A DNA stretch of 64,000 bases. Origin: Sneathia vaginalis. Its GTDB lineage: Bacteria; Fusobacteriota; Fusobacteriia; Fusobacteriales; Leptotrichiaceae. Positions 6,963 through 15,906 of this stretch are shown piece after piece. The notes beneath the pieces are model-generated. The model was given only the letters and a program-made list of their open reading frames with translations, was not told where the DNA came from and ran no database searches. Position numbers and translations under genes: made by a program. The stretch's first letter is position 1. Each line of letters begins with the position of its first letter. The stretch covers positions 1,107,287-1,171,286 of the forward strand of contig NZ_CP011280.1 in the NCBI RefSeq assembly GCF_000973085.1. Reading direction: 5' to 3'.

Positions 6963-8788
6963 TTAGTATCTCCTCCTTCTTTAAGTAAATTCATGAAATT
7001 AGAATATGTTGGATTTTTTTGTAATCTCTCTAATTTCTCTTTAGAAAAAAACAAATTAAAAATATTAGAATAGATAATTTCACTATATCTATCAAAATCA
7101 TTTATACAAACTAGAAGCACAATATTTACAAATTTTTTATCCCACTTTATCTTATTATCCAATACTGCAATCGCTACCTTATTAAAATTAAAATCCTTTG
7201 TCATTGGATGAGGAATTGCAATATTATTTAAAATCTCTGTAAATCCTAATTTTTCTCTTTCTAACACTTTTTGGTAAATAGGGAAAGTTGTGTTAGTGTG
7301 TTTTTTTATCATATTACATAATATTCTTATCACCTCATCTTTAGTAACAGTCTTATCTATATGTACAAAAAGATCTGAAGAGATAAAGAATTTTACCTTA
7401 TCATCACCAATGAATAACTTCCTTATTTCATTTATTTCTTTTTCACTTAAGAAACAATTTACCTTATATACTTTTTTACCAACATCAACATCTAATTTCG
7501 TTGTTGTGAATAGTAAGTCATACTTATTTAAGTCTATAGATTTTAGTTCCATAACACCTACCGTATGTATACATTCTATATATTCAGAAAAAAGCTTCAT
7601 GTACATATATTCCAAAAACTTAGAAGTTCCCCTACCTAATGGGCAGATTATTAGGACACGCTTTTTGTTTAATCTTTCGTTTTTTTCTATATACATCTCA
7701 AATATTACTGCTAAATATCCTATTTCATCTTCAGCTATATTACAGCCTATCTTTTTACTCAATATATTTGCCATATACAGTGCTATATTATATGAAAAAG
7801 GCATATTCTCCTTTATTTCATCTAAGATAGGATTAGTAAATGGTATATTAAATCTAAGTCTAATTGCTAATGGCACCAAATGTTTGTATAGATTGTCGTA
7901 TAGCTCCTCATTTATTTTCAAGCTATATGTTAAATCGATATACTTAATTACCTCATCAATTAATTCATCTATTTCAATCGATCTTTCCTCACTTAACATA
8001 AAAGTTCTCTTTGAAAAGAAATGCAAAAGTATATATGAAATTTCATTCTCTGTTAACTTATATTTTGGATAATACTTCTTGTTTAGTGAGGTTATAAAGG
8101 AGATGATATTATCTGAATCTTTATATATTATTGAGTCGTTTATAAAGGTGGTTAGATACTTACCTTGTTCTATTCTTTTAAAGACTACATATATGGTAAT
8201 CACTAAGTTTATATATGCAACATCAGAAAACACTAAATTATTATTTTGTATAAATTTCAATACATCTTTAGAAATTAGATTAAATTTTTCAGAAAATATA
8301 TTCTTATGAAAGATATTTTTATTTAATTTTTCTTCTAAGAATCTTACAATATATCTTCTTATATCTATTTCTTCACCACATATGCTAAGACCATAGTATG
8401 GTGTTGATTTTAAATCTAGCTTATACTTTTTTAAGTTTTGCTTTATACTCTTTATATCACTAGATATTGTCCTATTAGATATATCTAATTCATAACTTAA
8501 ATCATCAATTTTAATATATTCATTTGTTATTAATTTTGAAATTATGTAATTAGTCCTATCTAAGCTAGTATTTTGTATTTTTTTATTAAATTTGTCTGTA
8601 TAATCTACTTTATTATTTTTTAACCTATAACCAACTCCTTTTTTTACATCTACATCTAGAATATTTCGCATATTATTTATTTTCTTTCTAACCGTTTTGT
8701 CAGAAATACCTAATATTTTTGCAAATTCATCGGATGTATGATAATTACCATCTTTTAAGATCTTATAAATTTGTAATTCTACATTCAT
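6959..8788 (-). CDS. PRD-containing transcriptional activator of the beta-glucoside PTS operon (LicR/ManR type)
   Basis: From the ATG at 8788 this is a 609-residue multidomain regulator. An N-terminal HTH (FAKILGISDKTVRKKINNMR) and a second HTH-like region (LSYELDISNRTISSDIKSIK) come first. Two PRD domains (about 170-390) with conserved histidines follow, then an EIIB-like domain (RVLIICPLGRGTSKFLEYM) and a C-terminal EIIA-like domain with the phosphorylatable His in NIAIPHPMTKDF. Such proteins are activated or inhibited by PTS phosphorylation, so the operon probably responds to sugar flux. An ATG at 8842 in frame has no ribosome binding site. AAAGGAAG lies 8 bases before the 8788 ATG, which I therefore prefer. 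It is first in the operon, ahead of IIA-IIB-IIC-bglA. Confidence 0.9.
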   Translation of the reverse strand: MNVELQIYKILKDGNYHTSDEFAKILGISDKTVRKKINNMRNILDVDVKKGVGYRLKNNKVDYTDKFNKKIQNTSLDRTNYIISKLITNEYIKIDDLSYELDISNRTISSDIKSIKQNLKKYKLDLKSTPYYGLSICGEEIDIRRYIVRFLEEKLNKNIFHKNIFSEKFNLISKDVLKFIQNNNLVFSDVAYINLVITIYVVFKRIEQGKYLTTFINDSIIYKDSDNIISFITSLNKKYYPKYKLTENEISYILLHFFSKRTFMLSEERSIEIDELIDEVIKYIDLTYSLKINEELYDNLYKHLVPLAIRLRFNIPFTNPILDEIKENMPFSYNIALYMANILSKKIGCNIAEDEIGYLAVIFEMYIEKNERLNKKRVLIICPLGRGTSKFLEYMYMKLFSEYIECIHTVGVMELKSIDLNKYDLLFTTTKLDVDVGKKVYKVNCFLSEKEINEIRKLFIGDDKVKFFISSDLFVHIDKTVTKDEVIRILCNMIKKHTNTTFPIYQKVLEREKLGFTEILNNIAIPHPMTKDFNFNKVAIAVLDNKIKWDKKFVNIVLLVCINDFDRYSEIIYSNIFNLFFSKEKLERLQKNPTYSNFMNLLKEGGDTK

Positions 8789-8844
8789 ACTTTCAACTTC
8801 CTTTTCTAAAACTAGTATAGCTTTATTTATTTTAAACTCCATAA

Positions 8845-8870
8845 AGTATATTCTGTTACCATAACGGTAA
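8845..8870 (-). promoter_or_regulatory. Promoter and operator-like palindrome of the beta-glucoside PTS operon
   Basis: On the minus strand a -10 hexamer TATACT (8845-8850) has no good -35. Instead TTACCGTTATGGTAA, a 15-nt palindrome with one mismatch (plus-strand 8856-8870), covers the spacer and -35 region. This is the position expected for a regulator site. Confidence 0.5.
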
Positions 8871-8884
8871 TTTTTTCATGTAAA

Positions 8885-8909
8885 CAAAAAAGTGCCCCCT
8901 TGGAGGCAC
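8885..8909 (-). terminator. Intrinsic terminator of the pepP operon
   Basis: Minus-strand stem GTGCCTCC / GGGGGCAC (8 bp including one T-G pair, 2-nt loop) is followed by six T residues. It lies directly after the small gene at 8914-9117. Confidence 0.88.
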
Positions 8910-8913
8910 CCAT

Positions 8914-9117
8914 CTAGTCCTTATACACATACTTATTATCCGCACTCACACTTATCTTTATACCCCTATTTTCAAAGTGTTGGCGTATATTTTCTATTTC
9001 GTTTTTATCTTCTAGTTCTATAGCATTGCCTCCGCACGCATCTCTAAAATGTAATTTTGTTTTAATATTTTTTTGAAGTTCCAAAAACTCTTCTATAGTG
9101 AAATTCCTATTTCTCAT
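8914..9117 (-). CDS. Small conserved-looking protein with an RDACGGN motif
   Basis: A 67-residue, highly charged cytoplasmic protein without membrane segments. It contains FRDACGGNAIELEDKNE in the middle and ends in KISVSADNKYVYKD. Its ATG lies inside the end of the peptidase gene, an 11-bp overlap implying translational coupling. It is followed at once by a terminator, so it is a genuine last cistron. I recall an RDAC-named small protein family in databases but cannot assign a function. The single Cys next to GGN could be a metal or nucleophile site; this is speculation. Confidence 0.7.
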   Translation of the reverse strand: MRNRNFTIEEFLELQKNIKTKLHFRDACGGNAIELEDKNEIENIRQHFENRGIKISVSADNKYVYKD

Positions 9118-10168
9118 ACTTAGTTAACACCTCGCAACCATCTTTTGTAACTACAACATCATCTTCTATTCTAACACCTGCAATGCCTGGTACATATATA
9201 CCTGGTTCTATAGTAAACACCATATTTTCTTCTAGTCTGTCATCAGTCTTTTCTGAAACATCTGGATATTCGTGTACATCAAGTCCTAAACCATGACCTA
9301 GTCTATGAGTGAAATATTCACCATATCCCGCCTCTTTTATTATATCCCTTGCTATCTTATCTACTTCACTGAATTTAACACCAGGTTTTGCAAATTTAAT
9401 AGCTTCCATATTGGCTCTTTTTACTGTTTCATATATCTTTTCTGCTTCTTCACTAATTTGTCCAAATTTTAAGGTTCTTGTTTCATCTGATGCATAACCT
9501 TCATAATATACTCCAAGATCAAATAATGCTAAATCACCTTTTTGTAATTTAGTCATACCACTTTCTCCATGAGGATCAGCTGCATTTTTACCAAAAAGTA
9601 CTATTGTATCAAATGACATTGCTTTTGCATATTTTTTCATTTCAAATTCTATTATTGCTTTTAATTCTAGTTCTGTTATACCTTCTTTTAGATTTTCTTT
9701 TGCTATGCTAATAGCTTTATCAGCTAAGCTTGCAGCTACTCTCATTTTTTCTAACTCAGAACTACTTTTGTACTTTCTCATGTCCTTTATATCTTCATCT
9801 ATTCGTACACATTCTTCTATACCAAATATTTTTGATATTCTTTCTAATCTATCTACAACTAAATGTTCTTTTTCTATACCTACAGCTTTCAATTTACCTA
9901 CTTTATTCATTAATAGCATATATCCATCTTCTGTATCTAGGTATTTCACAATTTCTATACTCTTGTCTACACTTCTTTTAGCATTTTCATATTCCATAGC
10001 TGGAACTAACATACTTACCCTATTTTTTTGTATGACTACCATAAGTAATCTTTCATGTGGGTCACAGCTCATATGTGTTAAATAGTACACATTAGTTGGA
10101 TTTGTAACTAATATTGCATCTAAATTCTTTTCTTGTAATTTTTCTTGTATTTCCTCTATTTTTTTCAT
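9107..10168 (-). CDS. pepP: M24-family Xaa-Pro aminopeptidase/dipeptidase
   Basis: This 353-residue metallopeptidase would cleave the residue ahead of proline in peptides, in the cytoplasm. The N-terminal creatinase-like domain covers about 1-130. The pita-bread catalytic domain follows with all five metal ligands: D217 and D228 (ALFDLGVYYEGYASDETRT), H292 (HRLGHGLGLDVHE), E321 (TIEPGIYVPG) and E335 (GVRIEDDVVV). The length is typical of the short PepP/PepQ group; the substrate split (aminopeptidase versus prolidase) cannot be decided from sequence alone. It is divergent from polA and shares a promoter region. It fits with the peptide import and pyroglutamyl peptidase genes elsewhere in the window. 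Confidence 0.9.
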   Translation of the reverse strand: MKKIEEIQEKLQEKNLDAILVTNPTNVYYLTHMSCDPHERLLMVVIQKNRVSMLVPAMEYENAKRSVDKSIEIVKYLDTEDGYMLLMNKVGKLKAVGIEKEHLVVDRLERISKIFGIEECVRIDEDIKDMRKYKSSSELEKMRVAASLADKAISIAKENLKEGITELELKAIIEFEMKKYAKAMSFDTIVLFGKNAADPHGESGMTKLQKGDLALFDLGVYYEGYASDETRTLKFGQISEEAEKIYETVKRANMEAIKFAKPGVKFSEVDKIARDIIKEAGYGEYFTHRLGHGLGLDVHEYPDVSEKTDDRLEENMVFTIEPGIYVPGIAGVRIEDDVVVTKDGCEVLTKYEK

Positions 10169-10184
10169 ATTATCACCTATTCAT

Positions 10185-10208
10185 ATTATATCAAAAATTT
10201 GATATAAT
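10185..10208. promoter_or_regulatory. Divergent promoters of pepP and polA in a symmetric element
   Basis: ATTATATCAAA then TTTGATATAAT form 11-bp perfect arms around a 2-nt centre. Each arm ends in TATAAT, so one element supplies a -10 box for each direction (leftward for pepP, rightward for polA). No clear -35 is visible for either. Confidence 0.55.
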
Positions 10209-10241
10209 GAAAATGTATATTTAAAGAAAAAGGAATTAGAA

Positions 10242-12773
10242 ATGAAGAAATTATTAATACTAGACACAAGTGCAATAATGTACAGATCATTTTATGCACT
10301 ACAAAATTTGATAAACAAAAAAGGTATGCCTACAGGAGCAATATTTGGGTTTGTAAAGCAATTAAATATGGCTATAGAAGAAGTTAATCCCGACTATATT
10401 GCTGCTGCATATGACGTAAAAAAATCTACTCTAAAAAGAAGAGAATTTTTTAGTCAATACAAGGAAAATAGATTAACTATGCCAGATGAATTACTTTGTC
10501 AAGTTGATATTATTAAAGACATTATTGGATACTTTGGAATAAGATCTTTTTCAGAAGAAGGTTATGAAGCTGATGATGTAATAGCTTCACTAACTGAATT
10601 TGCACTAAAAAACTCTATAGAAGTACATATTTACACTGGTGATAAAGACATACAACAATTAGTGACTAAGGATAATAACGTATTCATACATTTACTAGGT
10701 AAAAATGAAGTTGTTTCTACCTATGAGGATGTTAAAAATATGCTCTATGTCTACCCTAACCAAATACCTGATTTTTTTGGACTTAAGGGCGATAAATCAG
10801 ATGGTATACCTGGTGTAATGGGTATAGGTGATGTCAGTGGTAAAAATCTAATTGAAAAATATGACACCCTAGAAAATATATATATGAATATTGATGATAT
10901 TCGTGGAAAATTAAAAGAAAAATTAATTAAAGATAAAGAACTTGCATTTATCTCACGTGATTTAGCAAGAGTAAAAAAAGACATAGACTTTAATATTTCA
11001 TTATCTGATTTAATTAAAGAAAAAGATAATGTACAAAAATTAAAAGAAGTCTTTACTGAACTTGAATTAAACACTCTACTTCCTCTAATTAAAGAAGAAG
11101 AAATTAAAGTTAGTTATACAAAAACAGATTTTAATAATATATTAGAGCTTTGTAAGAATGCTAGTACATTAACAATATACATGGATGAAAACTACTTATC
11201 TATTCTTGTAGATGATAAGGTATATATCTGCAAAAATGAAAATGAAGATACCCTATTTTCTACTAAAATTGACTTAAAAAAGATTAATACTACTGCCAAA
11301 GTCATCATATTTGATGCTAAAAAGTATATGCATCTTGGTCTTAACTTAGTTAATTACTTTGATATTTTAATAGCTTCTTATGTAATAGATACACAAGATA
11401 AGTTTGAAGTTGAATTTATTATCGAAAAATATGCTAATATTCATACTGAACAATTTGACAAAAAAGCTCTAAAAAATATTACTGAAGAAAAATTAGAAGA
11501 AAAAAGTGCAAAAGTATGTTATGGGTTGTATAAAAGCTATGCTACCCTAGAAAAAAAATTAAAAGAAATTGATATTAATAATACATATGAAACAATTGAA
11601 AAGCCTTTAATTCCTGTCCTATACTCCATGGAAAAAAATGGGATAAAAATAGACAAAGGGGCTTTTGAAAAATTAAATTCTAATTTTAGTAAGATTTTAG
11701 AAACTGAAAAAGAAGCAATTTACAATCTTAGTGGAGAAGAGTTTAATATAGACTCACCTAGTCAATTGGCAAATATTTTGTTTAATAAGTTAAATATACA
11801 TGGAGTTAAAAAGACAAAACGTGGTTATTCTACTGATGCAGAAGTTCTTGAAATCTTATCTAAAAGAGGTATAGAAATTGCTGATCATTTAATAGTCTTT
11901 AGATACTACAAAAAATTACTTTCTACCTATGTTGAACCACTACCTTTATACGCTGATAGTAACAATTTAATACATTCTAGCTTCAACGGTACAGGTACTG
12001 CTACTGGTAGACTATCTTCACAAAACCCTAACCTACAAAATATACCTACTAGAACTACTGAAGGTAATATGATTAGAAACTGCTTTATTGCAAACGAGGG
12101 TATGAAATTAGTTTCTTTTGACTACTCACAAATTGAATTAAGAGTATTAGCTGAACTATCTAATGACCAACACTTAGTTGATTCGTATAACAATGATGTT
12201 GACCTACATACACATACCGCTAAAAAATTATTCCCTAATTGTGAAATCACAAAAGAAATGAGAAATATAGGGAAAGTAATTAATTTTAGTGTGCTATATG
12301 GTAAAACACCTTTTGGTTTATCTAAAGAATTAAATATTCCTTTATCTGATGCTAAGCAATATATAGAGACATATTTTAAAACATATGATGGCGTAACAAA
12401 GTATCTAGATAGTATTGTAGAATTTTGTAAAAAGAACTTGTATGTAGAAACTCTATTTGGAACTAGAAGATATATCTATGATATACGTTCTAGTAATGCA
12501 AAAGTATTTGAAGAAGCAAAGAGAAAGGCAATAAATACCGTTATACAAGGAACTGCAGCTAATATTTTAAAAATTGTAATGATAAAACTACATAAATTAG
12601 GGTTTAGAATGTTATTACAAGTACATGATGAATTGATTTTTGAACTACCTTCTAGTGAGGCAGAAAAATTAAGTCTTGAGATTAAAGATATTATGGAAAA
12701 TACTATAAAATTTACTAAAGTCAAATTAAAGACAAATTACAGTATAAGTGATAAATGGGGTGAATTAAAATAA
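10242..12773 (+). CDS. polA: DNA polymerase I
   Basis: An 843-residue family A polymerase for Okazaki fragment maturation and repair. The 5'-nuclease domain (about 1-290) shows MKKLLILDTSA, GYEADDVIAS, TGDKDIQQLV and KGDKSDGIPG. The central 3'-5' exonuclease-like region (about 295-465) lacks the catalytic acidic motif (the first motif reads TLTIYMDEN rather than a D-x-E), so proofreading is probably absent. The polymerase domain has motif A VSFDYSQIELR (D627), motif B RNIGKVINFSVLYG (R674-G687, with Ser where Gly is common) and motif C QVHDELIFEL (H795-D796-E797). It leads an operon with azlC, azlD and prfB. The ATG is preceded by AAAGGAATTAGAA. Confidence 0.97.
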   Translation: MKKLLILDTSAIMYRSFYALQNLINKKGMPTGAIFGFVKQLNMAIEEVNPDYIAAAYDVKKSTLKRREFFSQYKENRLTMPDELLCQVDIIKDIIGYFGIRSFSEEGYEADDVIASLTEFALKNSIEVHIYTGDKDIQQLVTKDNNVFIHLLGKNEVVSTYEDVKNMLYVYPNQIPDFFGLKGDKSDGIPGVMGIGDVSGKNLIEKYDTLENIYMNIDDIRGKLKEKLIKDKELAFISRDLARVKKDIDFNISLSDLIKEKDNVQKLKEVFTELELNTLLPLIKEEEIKVSYTKTDFNNILELCKNASTLTIYMDENYLSILVDDKVYICKNENEDTLFSTKIDLKKINTTAKVIIFDAKKYMHLGLNLVNYFDILIASYVIDTQDKFEVEFIIEKYANIHTEQFDKKALKNITEEKLEEKSAKVCYGLYKSYATLEKKLKEIDINNTYETIEKPLIPVLYSMEKNGIKIDKGAFEKLNSNFSKILETEKEAIYNLSGEEFNIDSPSQLANILFNKLNIHGVKKTKRGYSTDAEVLEILSKRGIEIADHLIVFRYYKKLLSTYVEPLPLYADSNNLIHSSFNGTGTATGRLSSQNPNLQNIPTRTTEGNMIRNCFIANEGMKLVSFDYSQIELRVLAELSNDQHLVDSYNNDVDLHTHTAKKLFPNCEITKEMRNIGKVINFSVLYGKTPFGLSKELNIPLSDAKQYIETYFKTYDGVTKYLDSIVEFCKKNLYVETLFGTRRYIYDIRSSNAKVFEEAKRKAINTVIQGTAANILKIVMIKLHKLGFRMLLQVHDELIFELPSSEAEKLSLEIKDIMENTIKFTKVKLKTNYSISDKWGELK

Positions 12774-13454
12774 ATGATAAATAAATTTTTTAAAGGTATG
12801 AAAAAAGGTCTACCCATAGGAATAGCATATTTCCCATTTGCCTTCACATTTGGATTTATAGCTACAAATGTAGGAATTAATGCATTCAAGTCTGGTGTAA
12901 TGAGCTTTTTATTATACGCTGGAACTAGTCAAGTATTAATAGTGAAATTATTAGAACAAAACTCTACAATGTTTCAAATTATACTTGCTAGTACTGTAAT
13001 AAATGTAAGGTATATATTGATAAATATGCCTATATTAAAAAGGCAGGAAAATGAAAGTTTAATAAAAAGATTTATTAATGCCTTCTTCCTAACTGATGAA
13101 TGTGTTTCATATATGATATTAAACAACATATATGATATACATGAAACAATAGGTTTTGGTTTTTGTGCATACTTATCTTTTGGTATTTCAACAATACTAG
13201 GGTCTATATTAGGTAGCTATATGCCACCACTATACACTCAATCACTAAACTTTATACTTTACGCAATATTCCTTTACCTATTGGTACAAGTTTTAATGAA
13301 TAACTTAAAATATATCTTTGTTGTTTTAACAACAATAATATTAAAGTGTATTTTAGTATATATTGGGCTTAGTGCATCGCTTTCAATATTATTAAGTATA
13401 ATATTAGGTGCTTTAATTCCATTACTATTAAAGGAGGAATATTATGGGGAATAA
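12774..13454 (+). CDS. azlC: AzlC-family branched-chain amino acid exporter, large subunit
   Basis: This 226-residue membrane protein begins immediately after the polA stop. The N-terminus GMKKGLPIGIAYFPFAFTFG and the following FKSGVMSFLLYAGTSQ match AzlC (the proton-motive branched-chain amino acid efflux permease), with about six to seven hydrophobic segments. AzlC works with the small AzlD encoded next, with which it overlaps by 11 bp. The ribosome binding site GGGGTGA lies within the polA end. The substrate (Leu/Ile/Val or analogues) is inferred from the family. Confidence 0.85.
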   Translation: MINKFFKGMKKGLPIGIAYFPFAFTFGFIATNVGINAFKSGVMSFLLYAGTSQVLIVKLLEQNSTMFQIILASTVINVRYILINMPILKRQENESLIKRFINAFFLTDECVSYMILNNIYDIHETIGFGFCAYLSFGISTILGSILGSYMPPLYTQSLNFILYAIFLYLLVQVLMNNLKYIFVVLTTIILKCILVYIGLSASLSILLSIILGALIPLLLKEEYYGE

Positions 13455-13767
13455 GTTATACATCTTAATAGGTATAATCACAGTAATTACAATATTTTTT
13501 AGAATATTACCTATATTCATACGTATACCAGATAACAAAAAAGTAAGTAAATTCTTTGAATTAATGCCTGTATCCATACTTACAGTGCTTGCATTCCCCG
13601 ATATATTTACTTCTATTGGGACAAAATTAAGTGATATATTAATTTGTCTAGTTGCCATTGCTCTTGTAATATTCATGGCTAAGAAGAAAAAAAGTATGGG
13701 ATTAACACTATTTCTATCTTTCATTTTGATAATACTACTAAAGGAGGTTTTCGTTGGAAAGTTTTGA
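13444..13767 (+). CDS. azlD: AzlD-family small subunit of the branched-chain amino acid exporter
   Basis: A 107-residue, three- to four-segment membrane protein that partners AzlC. It has the family features: an N-terminal hydrophobic helix, then the RILPIFIRIP segment, FFELMPVSILTVLAFPD in the middle and a positively charged AKKKKS turn. Its ATG follows AAAGGAGG within the azlC end, and its tail overlaps the prfB start by 14 bp, so the genes are tightly coupled. Confidence 0.83.
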   Translation: MGNKLYILIGIITVITIFFRILPIFIRIPDNKKVSKFFELMPVSILTVLAFPDIFTSIGTKLSDILICLVAIALVIFMAKKKKSMGLTLFLSFILIILLKEVFVGKF

Positions 13768-14842
13768 AATTAAGAAAAATGTATCAAGCATTTTTTCTGA
13801 TATTAAAGAGACATTTAAATTAGATGCCAGAAAAGAAGAATTAAAACAATTAGAAAATACTATGATGGAACCTGATTTTTGGGACAGAAAAGACAATCAA
13901 GAAATTTTACAGAAAATAAATATAATAAAATCTACTATAGACCATATTAATACAATTATAGAAACACATGATAATATTGAAGTATTAATTGACTTTGTTG
14001 AAAGTGGTGATGAAGGTTCAGTAAAAGAATTAGATAATCTATATGAAGAATTTGTAAAAATTACTCAAGATTTTTCTAATACTATGTTACTAGATGGTAA
14101 ATATGATACATACAATGCTATAGTCAATATTAACGCTGGTGCTGGTGGAACTGAAGCTTGTGATTGGACTAATATGGTATTTAGAATGTATGAAAGATGG
14201 GCTAACAAGAAGGGATTTAAGTGCGAAGTACTTGATTTACTAAATGGTGAAGAAGCTGGTATTAAGTCTATAACCTTCAATGTTAAGGGAGAATATGCCT
14301 ATGGCTTATTAGCCTGTGAAAAAGGTGTCCATAGACTAGTTAGAATATCACCTTTTGATTCTAATGCAAGACGTCACACCTCTTTTACAGCCGTTAATGT
14401 TATACCCGAAATTGAAAATGACTTGGATATAGACCTTAACATGAATGATCTTGAAATAGATACATATAGATCTTCTGGTGCTGGTGGGCAACACGTTAAT
14501 ACAACAGATTCTGCTGTACGTATAACTCATAAACCTACAGGACTTGTAGTTACTTGCCAAAATGAAAGATCACAAATAAAGAACAAGGAATCTGCTATGA
14601 AAGTCTTAAAAGCTAGATTATTTGAATTAGAACAAGAAAAGAAAAGACAAGAAATGAAGGATATTAAAGGTGAGGAGAATAAGATTGAATGGGGTAGCCA
14701 AATTAGATCTTATGTAATGCAACCGTATAAGCTAGTTAAAGATCATAGAACAAAGTATGAAGAAGCAAATGTTGATAAAGTCTTAGATGGCGATATAGAT
14801 GAATTTATAGGAAGTTATTTAAAATTTAAAAAAATGAGCTAG
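13754..14842 (+). CDS. prfB: Peptide chain release factor 2
   Basis: RF2 recognises UAA and UGA stops and triggers peptide release. The 362-residue protein has the SPF codon-recognition motif (S199-P200-F201 in RISPFDSNARRHTSF) and the GGQ catalytic motif (244-246 in SSGAGGQHVNTTDS). It starts at a TTG with AAGGAGG eight bases upstream; no ATG fits. Most bacterial prfB genes need a +1 frameshift at an early in-frame UGA. Here the equivalent region (TFKLDARKEELKQLE) is read through in one frame as TTA GAT, so that control is absent. UGA is used rarely in the window (for example IIA, IIB, the PRD regulator, the TrkA-like gene and the alarmone synthetase). Confidence 0.96.
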   Translation: MESFEIKKNVSSIFSDIKETFKLDARKEELKQLENTMMEPDFWDRKDNQEILQKINIIKSTIDHINTIIETHDNIEVLIDFVESGDEGSVKELDNLYEEFVKITQDFSNTMLLDGKYDTYNAIVNINAGAGGTEACDWTNMVFRMYERWANKKGFKCEVLDLLNGEEAGIKSITFNVKGEYAYGLLACEKGVHRLVRISPFDSNARRHTSFTAVNVIPEIENDLDIDLNMNDLEIDTYRSSGAGGQHVNTTDSAVRITHKPTGLVVTCQNERSQIKNKESAMKVLKARLFELEQEKKRQEMKDIKGEENKIEWGSQIRSYVMQPYKLVKDHRTKYEEANVDKVLDGDIDEFIGSYLKFKKMS

Positions 14843-14856
14843 GCCCAAAGCCTAGC
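14838..14856. terminator. Shared bidirectional terminator between prfB and the GGCT-like gene
   Basis: GCTAGGC / GCCTAGC forms a perfect 7-bp stem with a 5-nt loop. The prfB stop TAG and the stop of the convergent gene both lie inside the hairpin. On the minus strand it is followed by TCATTTTTTT; on the plus strand only by a weak T-rich stretch. Confidence 0.75.
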
Positions 14857-15247
14857 TTATATAATCATTACCCTCTATTTTTTTACCTAATCTTTCAGGA
14901 TTTTTAGCATTATCCATATTGTACTTATACATAAATGCTTCATCTATCTTTTTCATATTTTTATCATACACTTCTACAACGACTCTATTATACTCATTGT
15001 TTTTTAGATTTTTTTCATCATATCCTTCAAGTTCATCCATTTCTTTAAAATCATCCATAACTTCATATAGCTCACCTACTGAATATTCTGTATCACTATC
15101 TAAAAGTGCAGGATATCTCTTATCTTTTAATGTATATAGCTCACCACTAACATAGTAAGTTCCTAAATATTTTGCTTTACCCTCTAAATAATGATGGTTA
15201 TACCCTTTTTTTCTTAATGATCCATAAACAAATAACTTTTCTAACAT
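14852..15247 (-). CDS. Gamma-glutamylcyclotransferase-like (AIG2/GGCT) protein
   Basis: A 131-residue protein with the GGCT-fold hallmark [18 protein letters not shown] at the N-terminus. [19 protein letters not shown] then [21 protein letters not shown] follow, the last containing the glutamate expected of the active site. Family members release 5-oxoproline from gamma-glutamyl compounds or act on related gamma-glutamyl amines. Its position directly after pcp (overlapping by 7 bp) and DUF979/DUF969 supports a role in 5-oxoproline or gamma-glutamyl metabolism. The exact substrate is not determinable. Confidence 0.8.
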   Translation of the reverse strand: MLEKLFVYGSLRKKGYNHHYLEGKAKYLGTYYVSGELYTLKDKRYPALLDSDTEYSVGELYEVMDDFKEMDELEGYDEKNLKNNEYNRVVVEVYDKNMKKIDEAFMYKYNMDNAKNPERLGKKIEGNDYIS

Positions 15248-15882
15248 ATTGTGCCTCCACTTATCTTTTTATCACTATCATTTTCTATTATCGCTTCTAA
15301 TGCTAGTGTTAATGCTTTTACTATTGTAGAAATAGACATAGATGGTGTATTTGGTCTACTTATTACTTGTTCTGGTAAAAATGGTATGTGTATAAATCCT
15401 GATTTCTTATTAGGATATTTCTTGTCTAATAAATATTGTACTCCATATAGGACGTGATTACATACAAATGTACCTGCTGTATTTGAAATAGATGCTGGTA
15501 TATTATTTTTTCTAATATTTTCAACTATTGCTTTTATAGGTAAATTTGAAAAGTATGCATTTTCTCCATCATCATATATTTTAGTATCTATAGGTTGATT
15601 CCCTTCATTATCTTTTATTCTATAATCATCTACATTTATACCTACACGTTCAACAGTAATATCTGGTCTACCTCCTGCTTGTCCTATTGATAATATTACA
15701 TCTGGATTGTATTCCTTTATTGCTTCATCTATCTTTTCAAGTGATTTCATATATACTGTAGGTATTTCTAATTTAATAATTTCAACTCCTTTAATTTCAT
15801 CTGGTAATTTTTTTACAGACTCTATTGCAGGATTAATTTTATCTTCTCCGAATGGATCAAACCCTGTTACTAATATCTTCAT
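15241..15882 (-). CDS. pcp: Pyroglutamyl-peptidase I
   Basis: This 213-residue cytosolic cysteine peptidase (C15) removes N-terminal pyroglutamate from peptides. All three catalytic residues are visible: E78 in [11 protein letters not shown]141 in [12 protein letters not shown] and H165 in [11 protein letters not shown]. The N-terminus [18 protein letters not shown] is the family signature, and the length is standard. It sits between DUF979 and the GGCT-like gene. Its likely products, free 5-oxoproline and a peptide, fit the predicted transporter next door. A GGGGGA ribosome binding site lies about 11 bases upstream. Confidence 0.95.
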   Translation of the reverse strand: MKILVTGFDPFGEDKINPAIESVKKLPDEIKGVEIIKLEIPTVYMKSLEKIDEAIKEYNPDVILSIGQAGGRPDITVERVGINVDDYRIKDNEGNQPIDTKIYDDGENAYFSNLPIKAIVENIRKNNIPASISNTAGTFVCNHVLYGVQYLLDKKYPNKKSGFIHIPFLPEQVISRPNTPSMSISTIVKALTLALEAIIENDSDKKISGGTIC

Positions 15883-15906
15883 ATCTATGTATTCCCCCTT
15901 TTAAAA

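Noticed and set aside
7290-8072. 260-codon open frame opposite the PRD regulator
   Set aside because: Antisense to well-recognised PRD and EIIB-like domains, with no initiation signal of its own.
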